This document shows positions 23,536 to 37,100 of a stretch of 64,000 bases of DNA, piece by piece. The translations under genes were made by a program, and so were the position numbers. A model generated the notes under the pieces. It made no database searches and had not been told where the DNA came from. It saw only the letters and a list, made by a program, of their open reading frames with translations. Origin of the DNA: Hybos culiciformis (taxonomy: Eukaryota; Arthropoda; Insecta; Diptera; Hybotidae); NCBI GenBank assembly GCA_964007475.1, contig CAXFZM010000106.1, positions 7,501-71,500 on the forward strand. The letters are read 5' to 3'. The stretch's first letter is position 1. Each line of letters begins with the position of its first letter.

Positions 23536-26500
23536 GGCTTAAATTAAAGGTCTAGAAATTACGATTCTTTCTGTGCAATTTTTATGAAAATCGGTTTTCT
23601 AGATCCGGAGAAATAAACGATAAGGTGAGCAAACTCCCTAACTTTAACACCTAAAATGTTGACTTTGGGCTGGTTTTTTGTTCATTACTCCGGCTCCAGA
23701 CCTCGGAGAACTTCCGTTTTTGGCTTAAATTAAAGGTCTAGAAATTACGCTTCTTTCTATGCAATTTTTATGAAAATCGGTTTTCTAGATCCGGAGAAAT
23801 AAACGATAAAGTGAGCAAACCCCCTAACTTTAACACATAAAATGTTGACTTTGGGCTGGTTTTTTGTTCATTACTCCGGCTCCAGACTTCGGCGGACCTC
23901 CGTTTTTGGCTTAAATTAAAGGTCTAGAAATTACGATTCTTTCTGTGCAATTTTTATGACAATCGGTTTTCTAGATCCGGAGAAATAAACGATAAGGTGA
24001 GCAAACTCCCTAACTTTAACACCTAAAATGTTGACTTTGGGCTGGTTTTTTGTTCATTACTCCGGCTCCAGACATCGGAGAACCTCCGTTTTTGGCTTGA
24101 ATTAAAGGTCTAGAACTTACGCTTCTTTTGGTGCAATTTTTATGAAAATCAGTTTTCTAGATCCGGAGAAATAAACTATAAGGTGAGCAAACCCCCTAAC
24201 TTTAACACATAAAATGTTGACCTTGGGCTGGTTTCTTGTTCATTACTCCGGCTCCAGACCTCGGAGAACCTCCGTTTTTGGCTTAAATTAAAGGTCTAGA
24301 AATTACGCTTCTTTCTGTGCAATTTTTATGTAAATCGGTTTTCTAGATCCGGAGAAATAAACGATAAGGTGAGCAAACTCCCTAACTTTAACACATAAAA
24401 TGTTAATTTTGGGCTGGTTTTTTGTTCATTACTCCGGCTCCAGACCACGGAGAACCTCCGTTTTTGGCTTAAATTAAAGGTCTAGAAATTACGCTTCTTT
24501 CTGTGCAATTTTTATGAAAATCGGTTTTCTAGATCCGGAGAAATAAACGATAAGGTGAGCAAACCCCCTAACTTTAACACATAAAATGTTGACCTTGGGC
24601 TGGTTTCTTGTTCATTACTCCGGCTCCAGACCTCGGAGAACCTCCGTTTTTGGCTTAAATTAAAGGTCTAGAAATTACGATTCTTTCTGTGCAATTTTTA
24701 TGTAAATCGGTTTTCTAGATCCGGAGAAATAAACGATAAGGTGAGCAAACCCCCTAACTTTAACATATAAAATGTTGACTTTGGGCCGGTTTTTTGTTCA
24801 TTACTCCGGCTTTAGACTTCGGCGGACCTCCGTTTTTAGCTTAAATTAAAGGTCTAGAAATTACGCTTCTTTCTGTGCAATTTTTATGAAAATCGGTTTT
24901 CTAGATCCGGAGAAGTAAACGATAAGGTGAGCAAACCCCCTAACTTTAACACATAAAATGTTGACTTTGGGCTGGTTTTTTGTTCATTACTCCGGCTCTA
25001 GACCTCGGAGAACCTCCGTTTTTGGCTTAAATTAAAGGTCTAGAAATTACGCTTCTTTCTGTGCAATTTTTATGAAAATCGGTTATCTAGATCCGGAGAA
25101 ATAAACGATAAGGTGATCAAACCCCCTAACTTTAACACATAAAATGTTGACTTTGGGCTGGTTTTTTGTTCATTACTCCGGCTCCAGACCTCGGAGAACC
25201 TCCGTTTTTGGCTTAAATTAAAGGTCTAGAAATTACGCTTCTTTCTGTGCAATTTTTATCAAAATCGGTTTTCTAGATCCGGAGAAATAAACGATAAGGT
25301 GAGCAAACCCCCTAACTTTAACACATAAAATGTTGACTTTGGGCTGGTTTTTTGTTCATTACTCCGGCTCCAGACCTCGGAGAACCTCCGTTTTTGGCTT
25401 AAATTAAAGGTCTAGAAATTACGCTTCTTTCTGTGGAATTTTTATGAAAATCGGTTATCTAGATCCGGAGAAATAAACGATAAGGTGATCAAACCCCCTA
25501 ACTTTAACACATAAAATGTTGACTTTGGGCTGGTTTTTTGTTCATTACTCCGGCTCCAGACCTCGGAGAACCTCCGTTTTTGGCTTAAATTAAAGGTCTA
25601 GAAATTACGCTTCTTTCTGTGCAATTTTTATGAAAATCGGTTATCTAGATCCGGAGAAATAAACGATAAGGTGATCAAACCCCCTAACTTTAACACATAA
25701 AATGTTAATTTTGGGCTGGTTTTTTGTTCATTACTCCGGCTCCAGACCACGGAGAACCTCCGTTTTTGGCTTAAATTAAAGGTCTAGAAATTACGCTTCT
25801 TTCTGTGCAATTTTTATCAAAATCGGTTTTCTAGATCCGGAGAAATAAACGATAAGGTGAGCAAACCCCCTAACTTTAACACATAAAATGTTGACTTTGG
25901 GCTGGTTTTTTGTTCATTACTCCGGCTCCAGACCTCGGAGAACCTCCGTTTTTGGCTTAAATTAAAGGTCTAGAAATTACGCTTCTTTCTGTGCAATTTT
26001 TATGAAAATCGGTTTTCTAGATCCGGAGAAATAAACGATAAGGTGAGCAAACCCCCTAACTTTAACACATAAAATGTTGACTTTGGGCTGGTTTTTTGTT
26101 CATTACTCCGGCTCCAGACCTCGGAGAACCTCCGTTTTTGGCTTAAATTAAAGGTCTAGAAATTACGCTTCTTTCTGTGCAATTTTTATGAAAATCGGTT
26201 TTCTAGATCCGGAGAAATAAACGATAAGGTGAGCAAACCCCCTAACTTTAACACATAAAATGTTGACTTTGGGCTGGTTTTTTGTTCATTACTCCGGCTC
26301 CAGACCTCGGAGAACCTCCGTTTTTAGCTTAAATTAAAGGTCTAGAAATTACGCTTCTTTCTGTGCAATTTTTATGAAAATCGGTTATCTAGATCCGGAG
26401 AAATAAACGATAAGGTGATCAAACCCCCTAACTTTAACACATAAAATGTTGACTTTGGGCTGGTTTTTTGTTCATTACTCCGGCTCCAGACCTCGGAGAA

Positions 26501-26883
26501 CCTCCGTTTTTGGCTTAAATTAAAGGTCTAGAAATTACGCTTCTTTCTGTGCAATTTTTATCAAAATCGGTTTTCTAGATCCGGAGAAATAAACGATAAG
26601 GTGAGCAAACCCCCTAACTTTAACACATAAAATGTTGACTTTGGGCTGGTTTTTTGTTCATTACTCCGGCTCCAGACCTCGGAGAACCTCCGTTTTTGGC
26701 TTAAATTAAAGGTCTAGAAATTACGCTTCTTTCTGTGCAATTTTTATGAAAATCGGTTTTCTAGATCCGGAGAAATAAACGATAAGGTGAGCAAACCCCC
26801 TAACTTTAACACATAAAATGTTGACTTTGGGCTGGTTTTTTGTTCATTACTCCGGCTCCAGACTTCGGCGGACCTCCGTTTTT
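23536..26883 (+). repeat. 18-monomer higher-order unit (3348 bp), copy 1
   Basis: Eighteen distinguishable monomers run in fixed order: TACGATTC; CTATGCAAT with ATAAAGTGAG; GACAATCGG with GACATCGG; CTTTTGGTG with ATCAGTTTT; GTAAATCGG with TTAATTTTGGG; a GACCTTGGG monomer; ACATATAAA with GGCCGG; GAGAAGTAAAC; then TTATCTAG/GTGATC and ATCAAAATC types with a second TTAATTTTGGG monomer and plain copies. Anchor spacings of exactly 3348 bp to the next copy were counted (23556 to 26904, 24402 to 27750, 25704 to 29052). Confidence 0.92.
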
Positions 26884-29800
26884 GGCTTAAATTAAAGGTC
26901 TAGAAATTACGATTCTTTCTGTGCAATTTTTATGAAAATCGGTTTTCTAGATCCGGAGAAATAAACGATAAGGTGAGCAAACTCCCTAACTTTAACACCT
27001 AAAATGTTGACTTTGGGCTGGTTTTTTGTTCATTACTCCGGCTCCAGACCTCGGAGAACTTCCGTTTTTGGCTTAAATTAAAGGTCTAGAAATTACGCTT
27101 CTCTCTATGCAATTTTTATGAAAATCGGTTTTCTAGATCCGGAGAAATAAACGATAAAGTGAGCAAACCCCCTAACTTTAACACATAAAATGTTGACTTT
27201 GGGCTGGTTTTTTGTTCATTACTCCGGCTCCAGACTTCGGCGGACCTCCGTTTTTGGCTTAAATTAAAGGTCTAGAAATTACGATTCTTTCTGTGCAATT
27301 TTTATGACAATCGGTTTTCTAGATCCGGAGAAATAAACGATAAGGTGAGCAAACTCCCTAACTTTAACACCTAAAATGTTGACTTTGGGCTGGTTTTTTG
27401 TTCATTACTCCGGCTCCAGACATCGGAGAACCTCCGTTTTTGGCTTGAATTAAAGGTCTAGAACTTACGCTTCTTTTGGTGCAATTTTTATGAAAATCAG
27501 TTTTCTAGATCCGGAGAAATAAACGATAAGGTGAGCAAACCCCCTAACTTTAACACATAAAATGTTGACCTTGGGCTGGTTTCTTGTTCATTACTCCGGC
27601 TCCAGACCTCGGAGAACCTCCGTTTTTGGCTTAAATTAAAGGTCTAGAAATTACGCTTCTTTCTGTGCAATTTTTATGTAAATCGGTTTTCTAGATCCGG
27701 AGAAATAAACGATAAGGTGAGCAAACTCCCTAACTTTAACACATAAAATGTTAATTTTGGGCTGGTTTTTTGTTCATTACTCCGGCTCCAGACCACGGAG
27801 AACCTCCGTTTTTGGCTTAAATTAAAGGTCTAGAAATTACGCTTCTTTCTGTGCAATTTTTATGAAAATCGGTTTTCTAGATCCGGAGAAATAAACGATA
27901 AGGTGAGCAAACCCCCTAACTTTAACACATAAAATGTTGACCTTGGGCTGGTTTCTTGTTCATTACTCCGGCTCCAGACCTCGGAGAACCTCCGTTTTTG
28001 GCTTAAATTAAAGGTCTAGAAATTACGCTTCTTTCTGTGCAATTTTTATGTAAATCGGTTTTCTAGATCCGGAGAAATAAACGATAAGGTGAGCAAACCC
28101 CCTAACTTTAACATATAAAATGTTGACTTTGGGCCGGTTTTTTGTTCATTACTCCGGCTTTAGACTTCGGCGGACCTCCGTTTTTAGCTTAAATTAAAGG
28201 TCTAGAAATTACGCTTCTTTCTGTGCAATTTTTATGAAAATCGGTTTTCTAGATCCGGAGAAGTAAACGATAAGGTGAGCAAACCCCCTAACTTTAACAC
28301 ATAAAATGTTGACTTTGGGCTGGTTTTTTGTTCATTACTCCGGCTCTAGACCTCGGAGAACCTCCGTTTTTGGCTTAAATTAAAGGTCTAGAAATTACGC
28401 TTCTTTCTGTGCAATTTTTATGAAAATCGGTTATCTAGATCCGGAGAAATAAACGATAAGGTGATCAAACCCCCTAACTTTAACACATAAAATGTTGACT
28501 TTGGGCTGGTTTTTTGTTCATTACTCCGGCTCCAGACCTCGGAGAACCTCCGTTTTTGGCTTAAATTAAAGGTCTAGAAATTACGCTTCTTTCTGTGCAA
28601 TTTTTATCAAAATCGGTTTTCTAGATCCGGAGAAATAAACGATAAGGTGAGCAAACCCCCTAACTTTAACACATAAAATGTTGACTTTGGGCTGGTTTTT
28701 TGTTCATTACTCCGGCTCCAGACCTCGGAGAACCTCCGTTTTTGGCTTAAATTAAAGGTCTAGAAATTACGCTTCTTTCTGTGGAATTTTTATGAAAATC
28801 GGTTATCTAGATCCGGAGAAATAAACGATAAGGTGATCAAACCCCCTAACTTTAACACATAAAATGTTGACTTTGGGCTGGTTTTTTGTTCATTACTCCG
28901 GCTCCAGACCTCGGAGAACCTCCGTTTTTGGCTTAAATTAAAGGTCTAGAAATTACGCTTCTTTCTGTGCAATTTTTATGAAAATCGGTTATCTAGATCC
29001 GGAGAAATAAACGATAAGGTGATCAAACCCCCTAACTTTAACACATAAAATGTTAATTTTGGGCTGGTTTTTTGTTCATTACTCCGGCTCCAGACCACGG
29101 AGAACCTCCGTTTTTGGCTTAAATTAAAGGTCTAGAAATTACGCTTCTTTCTGTGCAATTTTTATCAAAATCGGTTTTCTAGATCCGGAGAAATAAACGA
29201 TAAGGTGAGCAAACCCCCTAACTTTAACACATAAAATGTTGACTTTGGGCTGGTTTTTTGTTCATTACTCCGGCTCCAGACCTCGGAGAACCTCCGTTTT
29301 TGGCTTAAATTAAAGGTCTAGAAATTACGCTTCTTTCTGTGCAATTTTTATGAAAATCGGTTTTCTAGATCCGGAGAAATAAACGATAAGGTGAGCAAAC
29401 CCCTAACTTTAACACATAAAATGTTGACTTTGGGCTGGTTTTTTGTTCATTACTCCGGCTCCAGACCTCGGAGAACCTCCGTTTTTGGCTTAAATTAAAG
29501 GTCTAGAAATTACGCTTCTTTCTGTGCAATTTTTATGAAAATCGGTTTTCTAGATCCGGAGAAATAAACGATAAGGTGAGCAAACCCCCTAACTTTAACA
29601 CATAAAATGTTGACTTTGGGCTGGTTTTTTGTTCATTACTCCGGCTCCAGACCTCGGAGAACCTCCGTTTTTGGCTTAAATTAAAGGTCTAGAAATTACG
29701 CTTCTTTCTGTGCAATTTTTATGAAAATCGGTTATCTAGATCCGGAGAAATAAACGATAAGGTGATCAAACCCCCTAACTTTAACACATAAAATGTTGAC

Positions 29801-30230
29801 TTTGGGCTGGTTTTTTGTTCATTACTCCGGCTCCAGACCTCGGAGAACCTCCGTTTTTGGCTTAAATTAAAGGTCTAGAAATTACGCTTCTTTCTGTGCA
29901 ATTTTTATCAAAATCGGTTTTCTAGATCCGGAGAAATAAACGATAAGGTGAGCAAACCCCCTAACTTTAACACATAAAATGTTGACTTTGGGCTGGTTTT
30001 TTGTTCATTACTCCGGCTCCAGACCTCGGAGAACCTCCGTTTTTGGCTTAAATTAAAGGTCTAGAAATTACGCTTCTTTCTGTGCAATTTTTATGAAAAT
30101 CGGTTTTCTAGATCCGGAGAAATAAACGATAAGGTGAGCAAACCCCCTAACTTTAACACATAAAATGTTGACTTTGGGCTGGTTTTTTGTTCATTACTCC
30201 GGCTCCAGACTTCGGCGGACCTCCGTTTTT
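26884..30230 (+). repeat. 18-monomer higher-order unit, copy 2
   Basis: The same eighteen monomers in the same order as at 23536, in 3347 bp. The missing base is one C of the C5 tract at 29400-29403. Even rare private changes are shared with the preceding unit, such as CTGTGGAATT (near 28781, earlier near 25433), so the copies separated recently. Unique differences include CTTCTCTCTATG only in copy 1 (near 27099 by position, at the start of this unit's second monomer). Confidence 0.9.
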
Positions 30231-33200
30231 GGCTTAAATTAAAGGTCTAGAAATTACGATTCTTTCTGTGCAATTTTTATGAAAATCGGTTTTCTAGATC
30301 CGGAGAAATAAACGATAAGGTGAGCAAACTCCCTAACTTTAACACCTAAAATGTTGACTTTGGGCTGGTTTTTTGTTCATTACTCCGGCTCCAGACCTCG
30401 GAGAACTTCCGTTTTTGGCTTAAATTAAAGGTCAAGAAATTACGCTTCTTTCTATGCAATTTTTATGAAAATCGGTTTTCTAGATCCGGAGAAATAAACG
30501 ATAAAGTGAGCAAACCCCCTAACTTTAACACATAAAATGTTGACTTTGGGCTGGTTTTTTGTTCATTACTCCGGCTCCAGACTTCGGCGGACCTCCGTTT
30601 TTGGCTTAAATTAAAGGTCTAGAAATTACGATTCTTTCTGTGCAATTTTTATGACAATCGGTTTTCTAGATCCGGAGAAATAAACGATAAGGTGAGCAAA
30701 CTCCCTAACTTTAACACCTAAAATGTTGACTTTGGGCTGGTTTTTTGTTCATTACTCCGGCTCCAGACATCGGAGAACCTCCGTTTTTGGCTTGAATTAA
30801 AGGTCTAGAACTTACGCTTCTTTTGGTGCAATTTTTATGAAAATCGGTTTTCTAGATCCGGAGAAATAAACGATAAGGTGAGCAAACTCCCTAACTTTAA
30901 CACCTAAAATGTTGACTTTGGGCTGGTTTTTTGTTCATTACTCCGGCTCCAGACCTCGGAGAACTTCCGTTTTTGGCTTAAATTAAAGGTCTAGAAATTA
31001 CGCTTCTTTCTATGCAATTTTTATGAAAATCGGTTTTCTAGATCCGGAGAAATAAACGATAAAGTGAGCAAACCCCCTAACTTTAACACATAAAATGTTG
31101 ACTTTGGGCTGGTTTTTTGTTCATTACTCCGGCTCCAGACTTCGGCGGACCTCCGTTTTTGGCTTAAATTAAAGGTCTAGAAATTACGATTCTTTCTGTG
31201 CAATTTTTATGACAATCGGTTTTCTAGATCCGGAGAAATAAACGATAAGGTGAGCAAACTCCCTAACTTTAACACCTAAAATGTTGACTTTGGGCTGGTT
31301 TTTTGTTCATTACTCCGGCTCCAGACATCGGAGAACCTCCGTTTTTGGCTTGAATTAAAGGTCTAGAACTTACGCTTCTTTTGGTGCAATTTTTATGAAA
31401 ATCAGTGTTCTAGATCCGGAGAAATAAACGATAAGGTGAGCAAACCCCCTAACTTTAACACATAAAATGTTGACCTTGGGCTGGTTTCTTGTTCATTACT
31501 CCGGCTCCAGACCTCGGAGAACCTCCGTTTTTGGCTTAAATTAAAGGTCTAGAAATTACGCTTCTTTCTGTGCAATTTTTATGTAAATCGGTTTTCTAGA
31601 TCCGGAGAAATAAACGATAAGGTGAGCAAACTCCCTAACTTTAACACATAAAATGTTAATTTTGGGCTGGTTTTTTGTTCATTACTCCGGCTCCAGACCA
31701 CGGAGAACCTCCGTTTTTGGCTTAAATTAAAGGTCTAGAAATTACGCTTCTTTCTGTGCAATTTTTATGAAAATCGGTTTTCTAGATCCGGAGAAATAAA
31801 CGATAAGGTGAGCAAACCCCCTAACTTTAACACATAAAATGTTGACCTTGGGCTGGTTTCTTGTTCATTACTCCGGCTCCAGACCTCGGAGAACCTCCGT
31901 TTTTGGCTTAAATTAAAGGTCTAGAAATTACGCTTCTTTCTGTGCAATTTTTATGTAAATCGGTTTTCTAGATCCGGAGAAATAAACGATAAGGTGAGCA
32001 AACCCCCTAACTTTAACATATAAAATGTTGACTTTGGGCCGGTTTTTTGTTCATTACTCCGGCTTTAGACTTCGGCGGACCTCCGTTTTTAGCTTAAATT
32101 AAAGGTCTAGAAATTACGCTTCTTTCTGTGCAATTTTTATGAAAATCGGTTTTCTAGATCCGGAGAAGTAAACGATAAGGTGAGCAAACCCCCTAACTTT
32201 AACACATAAAATGTTGACTTTGGGCTGGTTTTTTGTTCATTACTCCGGCTCTAGACCTCGGAGAACCTCCGTTTTTGGCTTAAATTAAAGGTCTAGAAAT
32301 TACGCTTCTTTCTGTGCAATTTTTATGAAAATCGGTTATCTAGATCCGGAGAAATAAACGATAAGGTGATCAAACCCCCTAACTTTAACACATAAAATGT
32401 TGACTTTGGGCTGGTTTTTTGTTCATTACTCCGGCTCCAGACCTCGGAGAACCTCCGTTTTTGGCTTAAATTAAAGGTCTAGAAATTACGCTTCTTTCTG
32501 TGCAATTTTTATCAAAATCGGTTTTCTAGATCCGGAGAAATAAACGATAAGGTGAGCAAACCCCCTAACTTTAACACATAAAATGTTGACTTTGGGCTGG
32601 TTTTTTGTTCATTACTCCGGCTCCAGACCTCGGAGAACCTCCGTTTTTGGCTTAAATTAAAGGTCTAGAAATTACGCTTCTTTCTGTGGAATTTTTATGA
32701 AAATCGGTTATCTAGATCCGGAGAAATAAACGATAAGGTGATCAAACCCCCTAACTTTAACACATAAAATGTTGACTTTGGGCTGGTTTTTTGTTCATTA
32801 CTCCGGCTCCAGACCTCGGAGAACCTCCGTTTTTGGCTTAAATTAAAGGTCTAGAAATTACGCTTCTTTCTGTGCAATTTTTATGAAAATCGGTTATCTA
32901 GATCCGGAGAAATAAACGATAAGGTGATCAAACCCCCTAACTTTAACACATAAAATGTTAATTTTGGGCTGGTTTTTTGTTCATTACTCCGGCTCCAGAC
33001 CACGGAGAACCTCCGTTTTTGGCTTAAATTAAAGGTCTAGAAATTACGCTTCTTTCTGTGCAATTTTTATCAAAATCGGTTTTCTAGATCCGGAGAAATA
33101 AACGATAAGGTGAGCAAACCCCCTAACTTTAACACATAAAATGTTGACTTTGGGCTGGTTTTTTGTTCATTACTCCGGCTCCAGACCTCGGAGAACCTCC

Positions 33201-34136
33201 GTTTTTGGCTTAAATTAAAGGTCTAGAAATTACGCTTCTTTCTGTGCAATTTTTATGAAAATCGGTTTTCTAGATCCGGAGAAATAAACGATAAGGTGAG
33301 CAAACCCCCTAACTTTAACACATAAAATGTTGACTTTGGGCTGGTTTTTTGTTCATTACTCCGGCTCCAGACCTCGGAGAACCTCCGTTTTTGGCTTAAA
33401 TTAAAGGTCTAGAAATTACGCTTCTTTCTGTGCAATTTTTATGAAAATCGGTTTTCTAGATCCGGAGAAATAAACGATAAGGTGAGCAAACCCCCTAACT
33501 TTAACACATAAAATGTTGACTTTGGGCTGGTTTTTTGTTCATTACTCCGGCTCCAGACCTCGGAGAACCTCCGTTTTTGGCTTAAATTAAAGGTCTAGAA
33601 ATTACGCTTCTTTCTGTGCAATTTTTATGAAAATCGGTTATCTAGATCCGGAGAAATAAACGATAAGGTGATCAAACCCCCTAACTTTAACACATAAAAT
33701 GTTGACTTTGGGCTGGTTTTTTGTTCATTACTCCGGCTCCAGACCTCGGAGAACCTCCGTTTTTGGCTTAAATTAAAGGTCTAGAAATTACGCTTCTTTC
33801 TGTGCAATTTTTATCAAAATCGGTTTTCTAGATCCGGAGAAATAAACGATAAGGTGAGCAAACCCCCTAACTTTAACACATAAAATGTTGACTTTGGGCT
33901 GGTTTTTTGTTCATTACTCCGGCTCCAGACCTCGGAGAACCTCCGTTTTTGGCTTAAATTAAAGGTCTAGAAATTACGCTTCTTTCTGTGCAATTTTTAT
34001 GAAAATCGGTTTTCTAGATCCGGAGAAATAAACGATAAGGTGAGCAAACCCCCTAACTTTAACACATAAAATGTTGACTTTGGGCTGGTTTTTTGTTCAT
34101 TACTCCGGCTCCAGACTTCGGCGGACCTCCGTTTTT
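30231..34136 (+). repeat. 18-monomer higher-order unit, copy 3, expanded to 21 monomers
   Basis: This copy is 3906 bp, which is 21 monomers. Three monomers are duplicated in place: the series CTATGCAAT, GACAATCGG, CTTTTGGTG occurs at 30417-30974 and again at 30975-31532. Anchors before and after confirm the gain (27750 to 31655 and 29052 to 32957 are both 3905 bp). The duplication join is a visibly chimeric monomer at 30789-30974. Confidence 0.9.
30789..30974 (+). repeat. Chimeric monomer at an unequal-exchange join
   Basis: The left part of this monomer has the markers of the CTTTTGGTG subtype (GAACTTACG, CTTTTGGTG). Its right part has those of the TACGATTC subtype (GCAAACTCCC, CACCTAAAA, GAACTTCCG). 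It also lacks the ATCAGTTTT that normally follows CTTTTGGTG. The switch falls between about monomer positions 40 and 56. It marks the join of a three-monomer duplication, so the exchange took place inside a monomer and in register. Confidence 0.85.
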
Positions 34137-37100
34137 GGCTTAAATTAAAGGTCTAGAAATTACGATTCTTTCTGTGCAATTTTTATGAAAATCGGTTTTC
34201 TAGATCCGGAGAAATAAACGATAAGGTGAGCAAACTCCCTAACTTTAACACCTAAAATGTTGACTTTGGGCTGGTTTTTTGTTCATTACTCCGGCTCCAG
34301 ACCTCGGAGAACTTCCGTTTTTGGCTTAAATTAAAGGTCTAGAAATTACGATTCTTTCTGTGCAATTTTTATGAAAATCGGTTTTCTAGATCCGGAGAAA
34401 TAAACGATAAGGTGAGCAAACTCCCTAACTTTAACACCTAAAATGTTGACTTTGGGCTGGTTTTTTGTTCATTACTCCGGCTCCAGACCTCGGAGAACTT
34501 CCGTTTTTGGCTTAAATTAAAGGTCTAGAAATTACGCTTCTTTCTATGCAATTTTTATGAAAATCGGTTTTCTAGATCCGGAGAAATAAACGATAAAGTG
34601 AGCAAACCCCCTAACTTTAACACATAAAATGTTGACTTTGGGCTGGTTTTTTGTTCATTACTCCGGCTCCAGACTTCGGCGGACCTCCGTTTTTGGCTTA
34701 AATTAAAGGTCTAGAAATTACGATTCTTTCTGTGCAATTTTTATGACAATCGGTTTTCTAGATCCGGAGAAATAAACGATAAGGTGAGCAAACTCCCTAA
34801 CTTTAACACCTAAAATGTTGACTTTGGGCTGGTTTTTTGTTCATTACTCCGGCTCCAGACATCGGAGAACCTCCGTTTTTGGCTTGAATTAAAGGTCTAG
34901 AACTTACGCTTCTTTTGGTGCAATTTTTATGAAAATCAGTTTTCTAGATCCGGAGAAATAAACGATAAGGTGAGCAAACCCCCTAACTTTAACACATAAA
35001 ATGTTGACCTTGGGCTGGTTTCTTGTTCATTACTCCGGCTCCAGACCTCGGAGAACCTCCGTTTTTGGCTTAAATTAAAGGTCTAGAAATTACGCTTCTT
35101 TCTGTGCAATTTTTATGTAAATCGGTTTTCTAGATCCGGAGAAATAAACGATAAGGTGAGCAAACTCCCTAACTTTAACACATAAAATGTTAATTTTGGG
35201 CTGGTTTTTTGTTCATTACTCCGGCTCCAGACCACGGAGAACCTCCGTTTTTGGCTTAAATTAAAGGTCTAGAAATTACGCTTCTTTCTGTGCAATTTTT
35301 ATGAAAATCGGTTTTCTAGATCCGGAGAAATAAACGATAAGGTGAGCAAACCCCCTAACTTTAACACATAAAATGTTGACCTTGGGCTGGTTTCTTGTTC
35401 ATTACTCCGGCTCCAGACCTCGGAGAACCTCCGTTTTTGGCTTAAATTAAAGGTCTAGAAATTACGCTTCTTTCTGTGCAATTTTTATGTAAATCGGTTT
35501 TCTAGATCCGGAGAAATAAACGATAAGGTGAGCAAACCCCCTAACTTTAACATATAAAATGTTGACTTTGGGCCGGTTTTTTGTTCATTACTCCGGCTTT
35601 AGACTTCGGCGGACCTCCGTTTTTAGCTTAAATTAAAGGTCTAGAAATTACGCTTCTTTCTGTGCAATTTTTATGAAAATCGGTTTTCTAGATCCGGAGA
35701 AGTAAACGATAAGGTGAGCAAACCCCCTAACTTTAACACATAAAATGTTGACTTTGGGCTGGTTTTTTGTTCATTACTCCGGCTCTAGACCTCGGAGAAC
35801 CTCCGTTTTTGGCTTAAATTAAAGGTCTAGAAATTACGCTTCTTTCTGTGCAATTTTTATGAAAATCGGTTTTCTAGATCCGGAGAAATAAACGATAAGG
35901 TGAGCAAACCCCCTAACTTTAACACATAAAATGTTGACTTTGGGCTGGTTTTTTGTTCATTACTCCGGCTCCAGACTTCGGCGGACCTCCGTTTTTGGCT
36001 TAAATTAAAGGTCTAGAAATTACGCTTCTTTCTGTGCAATTTTTATGAAAATCGGTTTTCTAGATCCAGAGAAATAAACGATAAGGTGAGCAAATTCCCT
36101 AACTTTAACACATAAAATGTTGACTTTGGGCTGGTTTTTTGTTCATTACTCCGGCTCCAGACTTCGGCGGACCTCCGTTTTTGGCTTAAATTAAAGGTCT
36201 AGAAATTACGCTTCTTTCTGTGCAATTTTTATGAAAATCGGTTTTTTAGATCCGGAGAAATAAACGATAAGGTGAGCAAACTCCCTAACTTTAACACATA
36301 AAATGTTGACTTTGGGCTGGTTTTTTGTTCATTACTCCGGCTCCAGACTTCGGCGGACCTCCGTTTTTAGCTTAAATTAAAGGTCTAGAAATTACGCTTC
36401 TTTCTGTGCAATTTTTATGAAAATCGGTTTTCTAGATCCGGAGAAGTAAACGATAAGGTGAGCAAACCCCCTAGCTTTAACACATAAAATGTTGACTTTG
36501 GGCTGGTTTTTTGTTCATTACTCCGGCTCTAGACCTCGGAGAACCTCCGTTTTCGGCTTAAATTAAAGGTCTAGAAATTACGCTTCTTTCTGTGCAATTT
36601 TTATAAAAATCGGTTTTCTAGATCCAGAGAAATAAACGATAAGGTGAGCAAACCCCCTAACTTTAACACATAAAATGTTGACTTTGGGCTGGTTTTTTGT
36701 TCATTACTCCGGCTCTAGACCTCGGAGAACCTCCGTTTTTGGCTTAAATTAAAGGTCTAGAAATTACGCTTCTTTCTGTGCAATTTTTATGAAAATCGGT
36801 TTTCTAGATCCGGAGAAATAAACGATAAGGTGAGCAAACCCCCTAACTTTAACACATAAAATGTTGAGTTTGGGCTGGTTTTTTGTTCATTACTCCGGCT
36901 CTAGACCTCGGAGAACCTCCGTTTTTGGCTTAAATTAAAGGTCTAGAAATTACGCTTCTTTCTGTGCAATTTTTATGAAAATCGGTTTTCTAGATCCGGA
37001 GAAATAAACGATAAGGTGAGCAAACTCCCTAACTTTAACACATAAAATGTTAATTTTGGGCTGGTTTTTTGTTCATTACTCCGGCTCCAGACCACGGAGA

